A program made the position numbers and the translations under genes. From assembly GCA_023426545.1 (NCBI GenBank), contig JAFAAN010000051.1:3956-67955 (forward strand): a stretch of 64,000 nt of DNA, in the 5' to 3' direction. The notes below the pieces were generated by a model, which made no database searches, was not told the origin of the DNA, and worked only from the letters and a program-made list of their open reading frames with translations. The stretch comes from Pseudomonadota bacterium (GTDB taxonomy: Bacteria; Myxococcota; Myxococcia; Myxococcales; Myxococcaceae). This document shows positions 1 through 8,662 of the stretch, piece after piece (within the stretch, counting starts at the first letter, position 1; the number at the start of each line of letters is the position of its first letter).

Positions 1-1160
1 AGCAGGGCCACGACGCACAGCGCGGCGCCGGAGGCGCACACCCCGGTCCAACCCCAGTGCGTCCAGGCGAGGGTCCCCAGCCACGAGCCCGCGGCGCCTC
101 CCGCGAAGTACATCACCATGTAGAGCGTGTTCAGCCGGCTGCGGGCCTCCGGGCGCAGCGAGTAGACGCGCGTCTGGTTGGAGATTTGATTCGCCTGCAC
201 GCCCAGGTCGAGCAGCACCACGCCCAGCGCCAGACCCCACAGCCAGCGTCCCAGCGGCCACATCACGACGAACGACAGCAGCAGCACGGCGATGGCCGCC
301 GCGTTGATGCGCCGGTCTCCTCGCTGGTCCGCGTGGCGGCCCACGAGTGGCGCCGCGGCGGCGCCGGCGACGCCCACCACGCCGAAGAGCCCCGCCACCT
401 GCGCGTCGTACTGCTGCGGCAGGCTCTGGAGGTACAGCGCCAGCGTGGACCAGAAGACGCTGAACGCGCCGAAGCTGAGCGCGCCCAACACCGCGTGCAG
501 CCGCAGCACGGGCTCGGTGCGCGCCAGGTGGATGAGCGAGCGCAGCAGCTGGGGATATGGCATCGAGGCCATGGGCGGCTGTGACGGCAGCGTGAAGCGC
601 AGCACGCCGGCCAGCGCGAGCATCAACCCCGCGGCCATCCAGAACATGGTGCGCCAGCCCAGGTGCGTCCCGACGAAGCCCGCGGCCGTCCGGGACAGGA
701 GGATGCCGATGAGCACGCCGCTCATGACGGTGCCCACCACCCGGCCCCGCTGCGCCGCGGGGGCGAGGTGCGCCGCGAAGGGGATGAGGAGCTGGGGAAC
801 GATGGTGGTGACGCCCACGAGGAAGCTGGCGGCCACCAACCCGTGCAGCGTCGGCGCGAGCGCCACGCCCACCAGCGCCAGGGCCACCAGCGTCGTCATG
901 GTGACGATGACCCGCCGCCGCTCCAGGCTGTCGCCCAGCGGGACGATGAAGAGCATTCCCACCGCGTAGCCCACCTGCGTCAGCATGGGCACCAGCCCCA
1001 GCGCGCTCCCCGAGGCCCCCAGGGCCGCGCCGATGTCTCCCAGCAGCGGCTGGTTGTAATAGAGGTTCGCGACGGTGGCGCCGGAGGCGGCGGCCATCAG
1101 CCACACGAGCCCGGTGGACAGGGAGGTGCGGGGAGCTTCCGGAGGGGAATGCGTCGTCAT
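1..1160 (-). CDS. MFS transporter, 3' end cut by window edge
   Basis: This is a major facilitator superfamily permease, probably a drug or metabolite exporter of the inner membrane. Reading the minus strand from the ATG at 1160 gives MTTHSPPEAPRTSLSTG, then a first membrane segment and the segment ANLYYNQPLLGDIG, typical of the YnfM-like 12-helix MFS branch. Gly/Ala/Leu-rich hydrophobic segments alternate with short Arg-rich loops (for example GDSLERRRV near residue 68) for about 386 codons with no stop before position 1, so the C-terminus lies outside the window. The start lies head to head with an oxygenase remnant on the plus strand, and the two frames overlap by two bases. The substrate cannot be told from sequence. 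Confidence 0.85.
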   Translation of the reverse strand, partial: MTTHSPPEAPRTSLSTGLVWLMAAASGATVANLYYNQPLLGDIGAALGASGSALGLVPMLTQVGYAVGMLFIVPLGDSLERRRVIVTMTTLVALALVGVALAPTLHGLVAASFLVGVTTIVPQLLIPFAAHLAPAAQRGRVVGTVMSGVLIGILLSRTAAGFVGTHLGWRTMFWMAAGLMLALAGVLRFTLPSQPPMASMPYPQLLRSLIHLARTEPVLRLHAVLGALSFGAFSVFWSTLALYLQSLPQQYDAQVAGLFGVVGVAGAAAAPLVGRHADQRGDRRINAAAIAVLLLSFVVMWPLGRWLWGLALGVVLLDLGVQANQISNQTRVYSLRPEARSRLNTLYMVMYFAGGAAGSWLGTLAWTHWGWTGVCASGAALCVVAL

Positions 1161-1800
1161 GGAGGCAGGCGGACTGTCGCGCCGCGCACCTCCCGGGTCC
1201 AGGCCCGTGTACGCGCTGCTGACGTCGGGGCGTCCGGACCGGAAGGAGGGGCTGTATCCGGGCACGGAGCTCGGAAGCGAGCACCCGCGCGTAAAGGCCG
1301 GCTGGCCGTTGCACGGCGCCAACCTGTGGCCCGCGGAGGTGCCGGAGCTGCGCGCGGCGGTGCTCGACTGCGTGGCGGCCTGCACGCGCGCCGCGCATGC
1401 GCTGATGGAGGGCATGGCGCTGAGCCTGGGCCTGGACGCGGACTACTTCCGGCGGCACGACACGGCGGACCCGACGGTGCTCTTCCGCATCTTCCATTAC
1501 CCCGCCGAGCCCCAGCACGAGGAGGAGCGCTGGGGCGTGGGCGAGCATACCGATTACGGGCTGCTCACGCTGCTGGCCCAGGACGACAACGGCGGGTTGC
1601 AGGTGAAGACGCCGCGCGGCTGGGTGGAGGCACCGCCGCTGCCCGGGACGCTGGTGTGCAACATCGGCGACATGCGGAGGAGACACCCCGAGGACCGTTA
1701 CCGCGTTGACGGAGCCCGGGTCGCGTGCTTGAGAGCGCTGCGCCGGATGACGCGCTTCGGCGCGCCCAAACCGTTCGCCGACCAGGAGATATCACGATGA
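1159..1800 (+). pseudogene. Truncated isopenicillin-N-synthase-like 2OG-Fe(II) oxygenase remnant
   Basis: From about 1219 to 1674 this frame encodes the middle of a 2-oxoglutarate/Fe(II) dioxygenase of the isopenicillin N synthase family: LTSGRPDRKEGLYPGTELG, then WPLHGANLWP, then GEHTDYGLLTLLAQD with the His and Asp of the iron-binding HxD, then VCNIGDM. Intact family members have roughly 100 more residues before this block. After GDM they carry a conserved segment with the distal iron-binding His and the Arg that binds 2-oxoglutarate; here the frame runs into unrelated sequence. The left end overlaps the divergent MFS start and the right end runs into the GST gene. I read it as a remnant decayed at both ends. 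A short expressed protein is possible but should lack a complete iron site. Confidence 0.7.
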
Positions 1801-2441
1801 TGACCGTCAGTGCGTTCAAGTGGGTTCCGCCGTTCGCACAGGGCCTGGTGCGGGACCTCCGGGTGCGATGGGCGCTCGAGGAGGCGGGGTTGCCGTATCA
1901 GGTGAAGCTCATCGACAACAAAGTCCAGGCCTCGCCCGACTACCGCAAGCTCCAGCCCTTCGGCCAGGTGCCGGTGCTGGAGGAGGACGGCCTCGTCCTC
2001 TTTGAATCAGGCGCCATCGTGCTCCACATCGCCAACAAGTGTGAGGCGCTGCTTCCGGCGGACGCGGCGGGCAGGGCTCGCGCGGTGATGTGGCTCTTCG
2101 CGGCGCTCAACTCCATCGAAATCGTGATTCAACCGCTCGCCGAGGTGGACCTGTTCTTCGCCCAGGAGGAGTGGGCGAAGCTGCGCAGGCCGGGCGTGGT
2201 GGAGTCGCTGAAGGAGCGGCTGGGAGAACTCGCGGCGCATCTGGGGGAGCGCGAGTACCTGGAGGACCGCTTCACGGCGGGCGACCTGATGATGGTGACG
2301 GTGCTCCGCATCCTCCGGCACACGGACGTGCTCGACGGCTTTCCCTCGCTGAATGCGTACAAGGAACGCTGTGAGGCCCGGCCCGCGTTCCAGCGTGCCC
2401 TGGCGGCCCAGATGGAGCCATTCCAGCAGCCTCGCGCTTGA
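1797..2441 (+). CDS. Glutathione S-transferase family protein
   Basis: This cytosolic protein of 214 residues has the two-domain GST layout. The thioredoxin-like N-terminal half contains LEEAGLPYQVKLID, the cis-Pro segment GQVPVLEEDG (about residues 57-66) and the glutathione gamma-glutamyl contact LFESGAIVLHIA (about 68-79). The rest is the helical C-terminal domain, with FTAGDLMMVTVLRILR matching the conserved N-capping segment. The ATG at 1797 was chosen because an AGGAG lies about nine bases upstream; the same frame is open further 5' but only through the oxygenase remnant. The likely role is conjugation of electrophiles or a reductase activity. The next genes downstream form an efflux pump, which fits a detoxification neighbourhood, though a 400-base gap separates them. 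Confidence 0.9.
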   Translation: MMTVSAFKWVPPFAQGLVRDLRVRWALEEAGLPYQVKLIDNKVQASPDYRKLQPFGQVPVLEEDGLVLFESGAIVLHIANKCEALLPADAAGRARAVMWLFAALNSIEIVIQPLAEVDLFFAQEEWAKLRRPGVVESLKERLGELAAHLGEREYLEDRFTAGDLMMVTVLRILRHTDVLDGFPSLNAYKERCEARPAFQRALAAQMEPFQQPRA

Positions 2442-2839
2442 GCGTCTGGGGGACCGCCGGGCGTAAGCGCCTGAAATGAAGGCCTTTCAGGCCCTCGAAT
2501 CCATCATCTGCAGGCTCGCGACCGACGGCCTGTGGTTCGCGGACCTGATCGAGGACCAGGGAATCAGGCCCGAAGGCTCGAGGAGCTCACCCGGGAGTAG
2601 GCGCCCCTCGCTGTCAGTGTGTCTGTCTCCGGCTGACACCTCGGCCAAGAATTCGTCTGTCAGGGGCTCCCGTGAGGGGCCGTCCGTGGCGGGTTTGTGT
2701 CTCGAGATGCCTCATTCGTCATGTCATCTGTTCGGGCGCAGGTGACGTTTCATCCCCTGGCTGCTGGCGGACCAGGGCGTGGTGCTGTGTGAAAAGTAAG
2801 CTTTTACGTGTTTTTCGACGTTTTCATCGCCAGACGACA
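2442..2839. other. Intergenic stretch with no supported gene
   Basis: This 398-base gap lies between the GST and the RND adaptor. A short plus-strand frame (2476-2745) is open but its translation has no recognisable motif, no ribosome binding site and poor codon character. The last 80 bases are less GC-rich than the genes around them and probably hold the promoter of the efflux operon. No clear operator was seen. Confidence 0.5.
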
Positions 2840-3976
2840 ATGCCTATCCAACGGTCGAAGCGCCTTCTTCTTGTATCGACGCTGCTCCCGCTTCTGGCCT
2901 GTGACGGCAAGCAGGAAGATGCAGCCTTCGCACCGCCGGTCCAGAAGGTGTCCACGCTGAAGGTGCAAGGGGAGGCCGTTGTCCTTCACGACGAATTCCC
3001 CGCGCGTGTCTCCGCGTTCCGGGTCGCGGAAATCCGCCCGCAGGTGGGCGGGCTCGTGCGCAGCCGGCGCTTCTCCGAAGGAGACACGGTCCAGAAGGGG
3101 CAGCCGCTCTACCAGTTGGAAGCGGCGGTGTTCCGCGCGAATGTAGAAGGCGCGGCGGCGGCCCATGCGGCCAGTGAGGCCGGGCGGCTCCAGGCGGAGC
3201 TGCATGCGGGGCGCATCCAGTCCCTCTTCGAGAAAGGCGCGAGCACCCAGCAGGCGCACGATGACGCCCGGGCCGCGCTCGCCATCGCGAACGCGGAGGT
3301 GGCGCGCGCCCGCGCGGCGCTGGACAGGGCCCGCGTCGACCTGGACTACGCCACGATTACCGCCCCCATCGCGGGGCACATCGGCATCTCCCAGGTCAAT
3401 GAAGGCGCGCTCGTCGGCCCCGCGGATGCCAAGCCGTTGAGCGTCATCCAGCAGATTGACCGCGTCTTCGTCGACATCAAGTCACCCGTGGAGCGCGCGG
3501 CGGGCTTGCAGTCACTTCAGCGCGGTGACGGGGAAGCGGGGGCGGAGGTCATCGTGCTCTCCTCGACGGGGGCGCCCTATCCGGAGCGAGGCCGCGTTCA
3601 GTTCTCGGACATCTCGGTCGACCCCGGGTCCGGCGAGCTCACGGTGCGCGCCCTGGTCCCCAACGCACAGCGGAATCTCTTGCCGGGCATGTTCGTGAAG
3701 GCGCGCGTCGTGCTGGGAGAGGTGACTGGTGCGCTCCTCGTTCCTCAGCAGGCCGTGCTTCACGACGCGCAGGGCCAGGCGCAGGTCTTCATCGTCCGAG
3801 AGGACAACACCGCGGAGGCGCGCAACATCCGCGCCGGACGCATCGTCAGCGGACGCTACCTGGTGGAGGAGGGACTCTCCGCCGGAGAGCGTGTCGTGGT
3901 CGAGGGGCAGGACCGTCTTGCACCAGGCCAGCAGGTCACCCCCGTCGAGTGGCAGCACGCCCCGGCCTCGCGCTGA
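2840..3976 (+). CDS. RND efflux periplasmic adaptor (membrane fusion protein), lipoprotein
   Basis: This 378-residue protein is an AcrA/MexA-type adaptor that links an inner-membrane RND pump to an outer-membrane channel. It begins with a lipoprotein signal, MPIQRSKRLLLVSTLLPLLAC, giving a lipidated Cys near residue 21. The lipoyl half-motif EIRPQVGGLVRSRRFSEGD is at about 68-86, the Ala-rich alpha hairpin at about 105-165, and the return lipoyl segment DYATITAPIAGHIG at about 170-183. The beta-barrel and membrane-proximal parts follow, with ALLVPQQAVLHDAQG near 305. The start at 2840 places the signal peptide at the N-terminus. An in-frame GTG at 2789 is an alternative. It is followed after 14 bases by the pump gene. 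No TolC-like gene is adjacent. Confidence 0.93.
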   Translation: MPIQRSKRLLLVSTLLPLLACDGKQEDAAFAPPVQKVSTLKVQGEAVVLHDEFPARVSAFRVAEIRPQVGGLVRSRRFSEGDTVQKGQPLYQLEAAVFRANVEGAAAAHAASEAGRLQAELHAGRIQSLFEKGASTQQAHDDARAALAIANAEVARARAALDRARVDLDYATITAPIAGHIGISQVNEGALVGPADAKPLSVIQQIDRVFVDIKSPVERAAGLQSLQRGDGEAGAEVIVLSSTGAPYPERGRVQFSDISVDPGSGELTVRALVPNAQRNLLPGMFVKARVVLGEVTGALLVPQQAVLHDAQGQAQVFIVREDNTAEARNIRAGRIVSGRYLVEEGLSAGERVVVEGQDRLAPGQQVTPVEWQHAPASR

Positions 3977-3990
3977 ACCTGGAGTGAGCC

Positions 3991-6900
3991 GTGCCAAGAT
4001 TCTTCATTGAACGCCCGGTCTTCGCCTGGGTGATTGCCATCTTCATCGTGCTCGCCGGAGCCATCTCCATTCCCCGGCTCCCCATCGAGCGCTACCCGTC
4101 CATCGCGCCGCCGAGCGTGACGATTACCGCCACCTATCCCGGCGCCACGCCGGCCGCGATGAACGACAGCGTCGTGTCGTTGATTGAGCGCGGCCTGTCC
4201 GGCGTGAAGAACATCCTGTACTTCGAGTCGTCGAGCGACACGTCGGGCATCGCGCAAATCGTGGTGACGTTCGCGCCCGGAACGGACCCGGACCTGGCGC
4301 AGGTCGACATCCAGAACCGTCTGAAGACCGTCGAATCGCGGCTGCCGCAGATGGTCCGGCAGCTCGGGCTCCAGGTGGAGACGACCACCACCAACTTCCT
4401 GCTCTTCTCCACGCTCGTGTCGAGCGACGGCCGCTACGACGAGGCCGAGCTGGGGGACTTCCTGAGTCGCAACGTGGTCGAGGACCTGCGCCGCGTGTCC
4501 GGCGTGGGGCGCGTCCAGCTCTTCACGCCGGCGCGTGCGCTGCGCGTCTGGTTGGACCCGGAGCGGCTCATCTCACACGGAATCTCCGTGGATGAGGTCG
4601 CGGCGGCGATTCGCGCACAGAACGCGGAGGCCTCTCCCGGACGGCTGGGGGACATGCCCGCGGTTCCAGGCCAGCGCGTCACCACCCCCCTGATGCTCCA
4701 GGGGCAGCTCCTGGACGTCGCGGACTTCGAGCGCGTCATCATCCGGGCCCATCCGGATGGTTCGAACGTGCTGCTCAAGGAGCTCGCCAAGGTGGAGCTG
4801 GGGCCCCAGAGCTACGCCTCGTCCACCCGGCAGAATGGGAAGAACGCCGCCACGTTCGGTGTGCAGCTGGCCCCGGGGGCGAACGCGCTCGATACCTCCG
4901 AGCGCATCCGCGAGCGGATGGCGGACCTCTCCCGGGCCTTCCCCGCGGGCGTCGAGTACACGATTCCTTACGACGCGGCGCCGTTCGTGCGCGTCTCCAT
5001 CCAGAAGGTCGTCCAGACCTTCTTCGAGGCGATGCTGCTCGTCTTCGTGGTGATGTATCTCTTCCTGCAGAGCGTGCGCTACACGCTGATTCCCGCCATC
5101 GTCGCGCCCATCGCGCTGCTGGGAACCTTCGCGGTGATGCTGGCGTCGGGGTTCTCCATCAACGTCCTGACGATGTTCGGCATGGTGCTGGCGATTGGCA
5201 TCATCGTCGATGACGCCATCGTCGTGGTCGAGAACGTCGAGCGCCTCATGGCGGAGGAGGGGCTTTCTCCCCTCGAGGCCACGAAGAAGGCGATGAAGGA
5301 AATCACGGGCGCCGTCATCGGCATCACCCTGGTGCTCACGTCCGTGTTCATCCCCATGGCGTTCGCCACGGGCTCCGTCGGCACCATCTACCGCCAGTTC
5401 AGCCTGGCGATGGCCGTGTCGATTCTCTTCTCCGCGTTCCTCGCGCTCACGCTCACCCCGGCGCTCTGTGCGACGCTGCTGCGCCCGGTGGAGCCCGGCC
5501 ACGCGGGGAAGCGCCGTGGCTTCTTCGGCGCGTTCAACCGGCTCCTGGAGCGGGTGACGGGGCGCTATGCGAACTGGACCCGGGCCATTGTCGGACGCCT
5601 GGGCCGGGCGTTCTTCGCGTACGCCGTGGTGGTCGCGATGGTCGCCCTGGCGTTCTGGCGGCTGCCGGGCGCCTTCTTCCCGGAGGAGGACCAGGGGTTC
5701 CTCAACGTTTCGGTGCAGCTCCCGTCAGACGCCACGGCCGAGCGGACGAACAGCGTGCTCGGGGAACTGGAGTCCTTCTTGAGCGAGCGCGAGGGCATCC
5801 AGGACGTGCTGACCATCCAGGGCTTCGGCTTCTTCGGCTCGGGGGCGAACGCCGGCCTCATGTTCGTGATGATGCGCGACTGGGACGAGCGCCAGGGTGA
5901 GACGGCGGCGGGTGAGGTCGCCGCCGCCAACGCGCGCTTCGCCTCTCCCCGGGAGGGCATGGTCATCAACGTGCTGCCGCCCGCGGTGGACGGGCTCGGC
6001 AACAGCGCGGGCTTCGCCATGCGGCTGGAGGACCGTGCCGGACACGGCCCGCGGGCGCTCAACGACGCCATGAACCACGTCCTCCGACGCGCTTCGGACA
6101 GTCCGGTCATCGCCTTCCCCTATCAGGAGGGGTTGCCGGACGGCTCGACGGTGCGAATCCAGGTGGACCGTGAGCGCGCGGCGGCGCTCGGTGTGTCGTT
6201 CGCGGAAATCAACTCGGTCATCTCCACCGCGCTGGGGTCGACATACGTCAACGACTTCCCCAACAAGGGCTACATGCAGCAAATCATCCTGCAGGCGCGC
6301 GCGGAGTCCCGCATGCAGGTGGAGGATGTGCTCAAGCTCCCCGTTCGCAACGCGCGCGGGCAGATGGTGCCCCTGTCCTCGGTGGCCGAGCCCGTCTGGG
6401 AGCGGGGACCCATGCAGTTGGTCCGTTACAACGGCTACCCGGCCGTGCGCATCGCCGGGGCGGCGGCACCGGGCTTCAGTAGCGGTGACGCCATGGCGGA
6501 GATGGAGCGCATCGCGGGCGAGCTCCCACCCGGCTTCGCGGTGGAGTGGACGGGGCTCTCCTATCAGGAGCGGCTCTCCGGCTCGGAGGCACCCATCCTC
6601 CTGGCGCTGTCGATGCTCGTCGTCTTCCTGGTGCTGGCGGCGCTCTACGAGAGCTGGTCGATTCCGCTGTCGGTCATGCTCGTCGTGCCGCTGGGACTCA
6701 TCGGCGCGCTGGCGGCCGTGATGTCTCGTGGACTGATGAACGACATCTTCTTCAAGGTGGGCCTCATCACCATCATCGGCCTGTCCGCGAAGAACGCGAT
6801 TCTCATCGTCGAGTTCGCGAAGCAGCTCGAGGAGCAGGGACGCTCACCGCTCCATGCCGCGGTGGAGGCTGCGCGGCTGCGTTTCCGTCCCATCCTGATG

Positions 6901-7131
6901 ACGTCACTCGCCTTCGCCCTGGGCGTGGTGCCGCTGGTGGTGGCCAGTGGCGCGAGCGCGGAGACGCAGCGGGCCATCGGCACGGGCGTGTTCGGCGGCA
7001 TGGTGTCAGGCACCGTCCTGGCCATCTTCCTGGTGCCCGCGTTCTACGTCGCCGTGCGGAGCCTGCTCAAACGGCGCGAGTCGGCGAGCCCGGCTCCCCT
7101 CGTGAAGCACGCGCCCGCGGAGAACAGCTAG
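3991..7131 (+). CDS. RND multidrug efflux pump, AcrB/MexB (HAE1) type
   Basis: This 1046-residue inner-membrane, proton-driven pump has the usual HAE1 length. The N-terminus PRFFIERPVFAWVIAIFIVL is the first helix. The periplasmic porter domain follows, then helix 4 with the paired proton-relay acids in GIIVDDAIVVVENVERL (about residues 405-407) and helix 10 with the conserved Lys in GLSAKNAILIVEFAK (about 934). A second porter repeat contains GFFGSGANAGLMFVMMRDW, typical of hydrophobic-drug pumps. It starts at a GTG with GGAG about nine bases upstream and is presumably co-transcribed with the adaptor. A perfect 12-bp stem follows the stop. The absence of an outer-membrane factor means it must borrow one from elsewhere. 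The substrate is unknown. Confidence 0.95.
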   Translation: MPRFFIERPVFAWVIAIFIVLAGAISIPRLPIERYPSIAPPSVTITATYPGATPAAMNDSVVSLIERGLSGVKNILYFESSSDTSGIAQIVVTFAPGTDPDLAQVDIQNRLKTVESRLPQMVRQLGLQVETTTTNFLLFSTLVSSDGRYDEAELGDFLSRNVVEDLRRVSGVGRVQLFTPARALRVWLDPERLISHGISVDEVAAAIRAQNAEASPGRLGDMPAVPGQRVTTPLMLQGQLLDVADFERVIIRAHPDGSNVLLKELAKVELGPQSYASSTRQNGKNAATFGVQLAPGANALDTSERIRERMADLSRAFPAGVEYTIPYDAAPFVRVSIQKVVQTFFEAMLLVFVVMYLFLQSVRYTLIPAIVAPIALLGTFAVMLASGFSINVLTMFGMVLAIGIIVDDAIVVVENVERLMAEEGLSPLEATKKAMKEITGAVIGITLVLTSVFIPMAFATGSVGTIYRQFSLAMAVSILFSAFLALTLTPALCATLLRPVEPGHAGKRRGFFGAFNRLLERVTGRYANWTRAIVGRLGRAFFAYAVVVAMVALAFWRLPGAFFPEEDQGFLNVSVQLPSDATAERTNSVLGELESFLSEREGIQDVLTIQGFGFFGSGANAGLMFVMMRDWDERQGETAAGEVAAANARFASPREGMVINVLPPAVDGLGNSAGFAMRLEDRAGHGPRALNDAMNHVLRRASDSPVIAFPYQEGLPDGSTVRIQVDRERAAALGVSFAEINSVISTALGSTYVNDFPNKGYMQQIILQARAESRMQVEDVLKLPVRNARGQMVPLSSVAEPVWERGPMQLVRYNGYPAVRIAGAAAPGFSSGDAMAEMERIAGELPPGFAVEWTGLSYQERLSGSEAPILLALSMLVVFLVLAALYESWSIPLSVMLVVPLGLIGALAAVMSRGLMNDIFFKVGLITIIGLSAKNAILIVEFAKQLEEQGRSPLHAAVEAARLRFRPILMTSLAFALGVVPLVVASGASAETQRAIGTGVFGGMVSGTVLAIFLVPAFYVAVRSLLKRRESASPAPLVKHAPAENS

Positions 7132-7139
7132 CGCGGCCG

Positions 7140-7172
7140 GGCGCTGGCGGGTGGAGGCTTCCCGCCAGCGCC
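7140..7172. terminator. Bidirectional terminator-like hairpin
   Basis: A perfect 12-bp inverted repeat (7140-7151 pairing with 7161-7172, nine-base loop) lies between the convergent pump gene and the MIP18-like gene. There is no T-run, which is common in such GC-rich genomes. Confidence 0.65.
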
Positions 7173-7182
7173 GCATCACCCC

Positions 7183-7554
7183 TCAGGGCTGGGACGCTGG
7201 CGCCTCGTCACGCGGCAGCAGCCGGCCGCCGAGCATGGTGATGCGCTTGTCCGCGAGCCGCTGGCGGGCCCCCGGCTCGATGTCCCGCGGCGTCCACTTC
7301 AGCTCCTGGTCGAACTCCACGTTCACCGCGGTGACGCCGTCCACCGCGAGCAGCCGCTGCTCGATTTCCCGCATGAAGTAGGCCGCCATCATGCACATGG
7401 GCGAGGTGATGTGCAGGCGCACCGTCACCTGCCCCTCCGTGCGCGTCACGGATTCGATCAACCCCATCTCCCCGATGCCCAGCGGCACCCCCGTGGCGCA
7501 GCTGCACGGGTCGGGGATGTCCTGGATGCGCTCCCGCAACGCCTGCTCATTCAT
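7183..7554 (-). CDS. MIP18/DUF59-family Fe-S assembly-like protein
   Basis: This small cytosolic protein of 123 residues belongs to the MIP18 (DUF59) group, which includes SufT and PaaD and is tied to iron-sulfur cluster maturation. Visible family features are the N-terminal helix NEQALRERIQDIPDP, the block IGEMGLIESVTRTEGQVTV and the Cys-containing segment ITSPMCMMAAYFMREIEQRL. The start at 7554 overlaps the last bases of the upstream amidohydrolase (ATGAATGA junction), so the two are translationally coupled. An earlier in-frame start seven codons upstream is possible but lies inside the neighbour. The pairing suggests it helps assemble a metal centre in, or for, the amidohydrolase. That is inference from context. 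Confidence 0.8.
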   Translation of the reverse strand: MNEQALRERIQDIPDPCSCATGVPLGIGEMGLIESVTRTEGQVTVRLHITSPMCMMAAYFMREIEQRLLAVDGVTAVNVEFDQELKWTPRDIEPGARQRLADKRITMLGGRLLPRDEAPASQP

Positions 7555-8623
7555 ACATGTCCTCGCGGAAGCCATACGGCTGGATGTCCCCTCGCGCCTT
7601 CAGCTTCGCGAACTCGTCGTTCGCGATGCGCTTCTTCACCGACTCGACGTCCACGCCCGCGTAGCGCGCGTAGTTGCCGCCCAGAATCATCCGCTTCACG
7701 TCCGGCGTCACCTGCATGCCCGCCACCTTCACCAGGTCGTCCGGGAGCTGGAAGTCATGCCAGAACTTGTGCAGCGCCGGGTGCGGGTGGCTGAACACCG
7801 TCCCCGAGCCCCACATGATTTTCTCCGGCCCCGCCCACTTCAGCAGCGCCGCCAGGGACTCGGCGAACCAGCGCTCGCGCTTCACGATGAGCGCGCCCGT
7901 CACCTCCAGGTTCACGTAGACGTTGGGGAACAGCGACAGCTGCATGCCCGTCTCGTCCAGGAACGCCATGCCGCCGTGGACGATTTCGAAGTTCAGGTCC
8001 GGGAACGCATCCGCCGCGCCGCCGATGTCGTCCACCTTGTAGGCCTCGATGGGCACCGCCCCCATGGGCAGGCCCTTGTGCACGGCGACGTTCTTGATGC
8101 CCAGCTTCTGCGCCCGCTCGAACAGCGGGAAGGCGATGGTCGGGTCGTCCATGCGCCACCCGGTGTGGCGGAACTTCTCGCCCAGCCACGCCGCCGGATA
8201 GAGCTTCAGGCCGCTGGGCTTGAGCGCCTCGTACTGCTGCTCCAGGTCGTCCAGCGCCGCGGTGCCGCGCAGCGGGTCCACGCCCGCGTACACCAGGAAG
8301 CGGTTGGGGTAGCGGTGGCGAATCTCCAGCGTCTTCTCATAGGAGCAGAGGCCGTCGTGGTACAGCGTCTGCAACGGCAGCACGTGGTGCACCGCCAGGT
8401 CCACGCCGCTCTCCACGAAGAGGATGTGCGCCAGCTCGCGCACGGACCAGTTCTTCAGGAAGCCTTCCTGTTTCGGGACGCGGTGTGTGTCCCCGGACAG
8501 CCCGCTGTGCAGCCCCCAGATGAGCCCCGCGAGCGACTCGGCGTACTTGCCCGCGCGGTAGTTCGTCGGGTGGAGGTTGTAGGCGTGTGTCACCGCGTCG
8601 ATGACGAAATTGCCGTCAATCAC
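7547..8623 (-). CDS. Amidohydrolase-2 family metal-dependent hydrolase
   Basis: This 358-residue TIM-barrel hydrolase or decarboxylase belongs to the amidohydrolase-2 (PF04909-type) group. It begins with IDGNFVIDAVTHAYNLHP, where the Asp and His stand where the usual metal-binding DxHxH of strand 1 is found; here it reads DAVTHAY. Later blocks include FLVYAGVDPLRG, LKPSGLKLYPAAWLGEK with a Lys on strand 4, and KIMWGSGTVFSHPHP near residue 275, the usual place of the catalytic Asp region; an Asp is not obvious there. A GTG start with AAAGGAG seven bases upstream is well supported. It overlaps the MIP18-like gene and was probably made in one transcript with it. The substrate is unknown; related enzymes act on aromatic acids or cyclic amides. 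Confidence 0.8.
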   Translation of the reverse strand: MIDGNFVIDAVTHAYNLHPTNYRAGKYAESLAGLIWGLHSGLSGDTHRVPKQEGFLKNWSVRELAHILFVESGVDLAVHHVLPLQTLYHDGLCSYEKTLEIRHRYPNRFLVYAGVDPLRGTAALDDLEQQYEALKPSGLKLYPAAWLGEKFRHTGWRMDDPTIAFPLFERAQKLGIKNVAVHKGLPMGAVPIEAYKVDDIGGAADAFPDLNFEIVHGGMAFLDETGMQLSLFPNVYVNLEVTGALIVKRERWFAESLAALLKWAGPEKIMWGSGTVFSHPHPALHKFWHDFQLPDDLVKVAGMQVTPDVKRMILGGNYARYAGVDVESVKKRIANDEFAKLKARGDIQPYGFREDMYE

Positions 8624-8662
8624 CTGAGCACTCCTTTCACAGTTGGGCCGGGTCTCCCGGCG

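Noticed and set aside
2476..2745. Possible 89-codon gene between GST and the RND adaptor
   Set aside because: No ribosome binding site, no motif, irregular composition.
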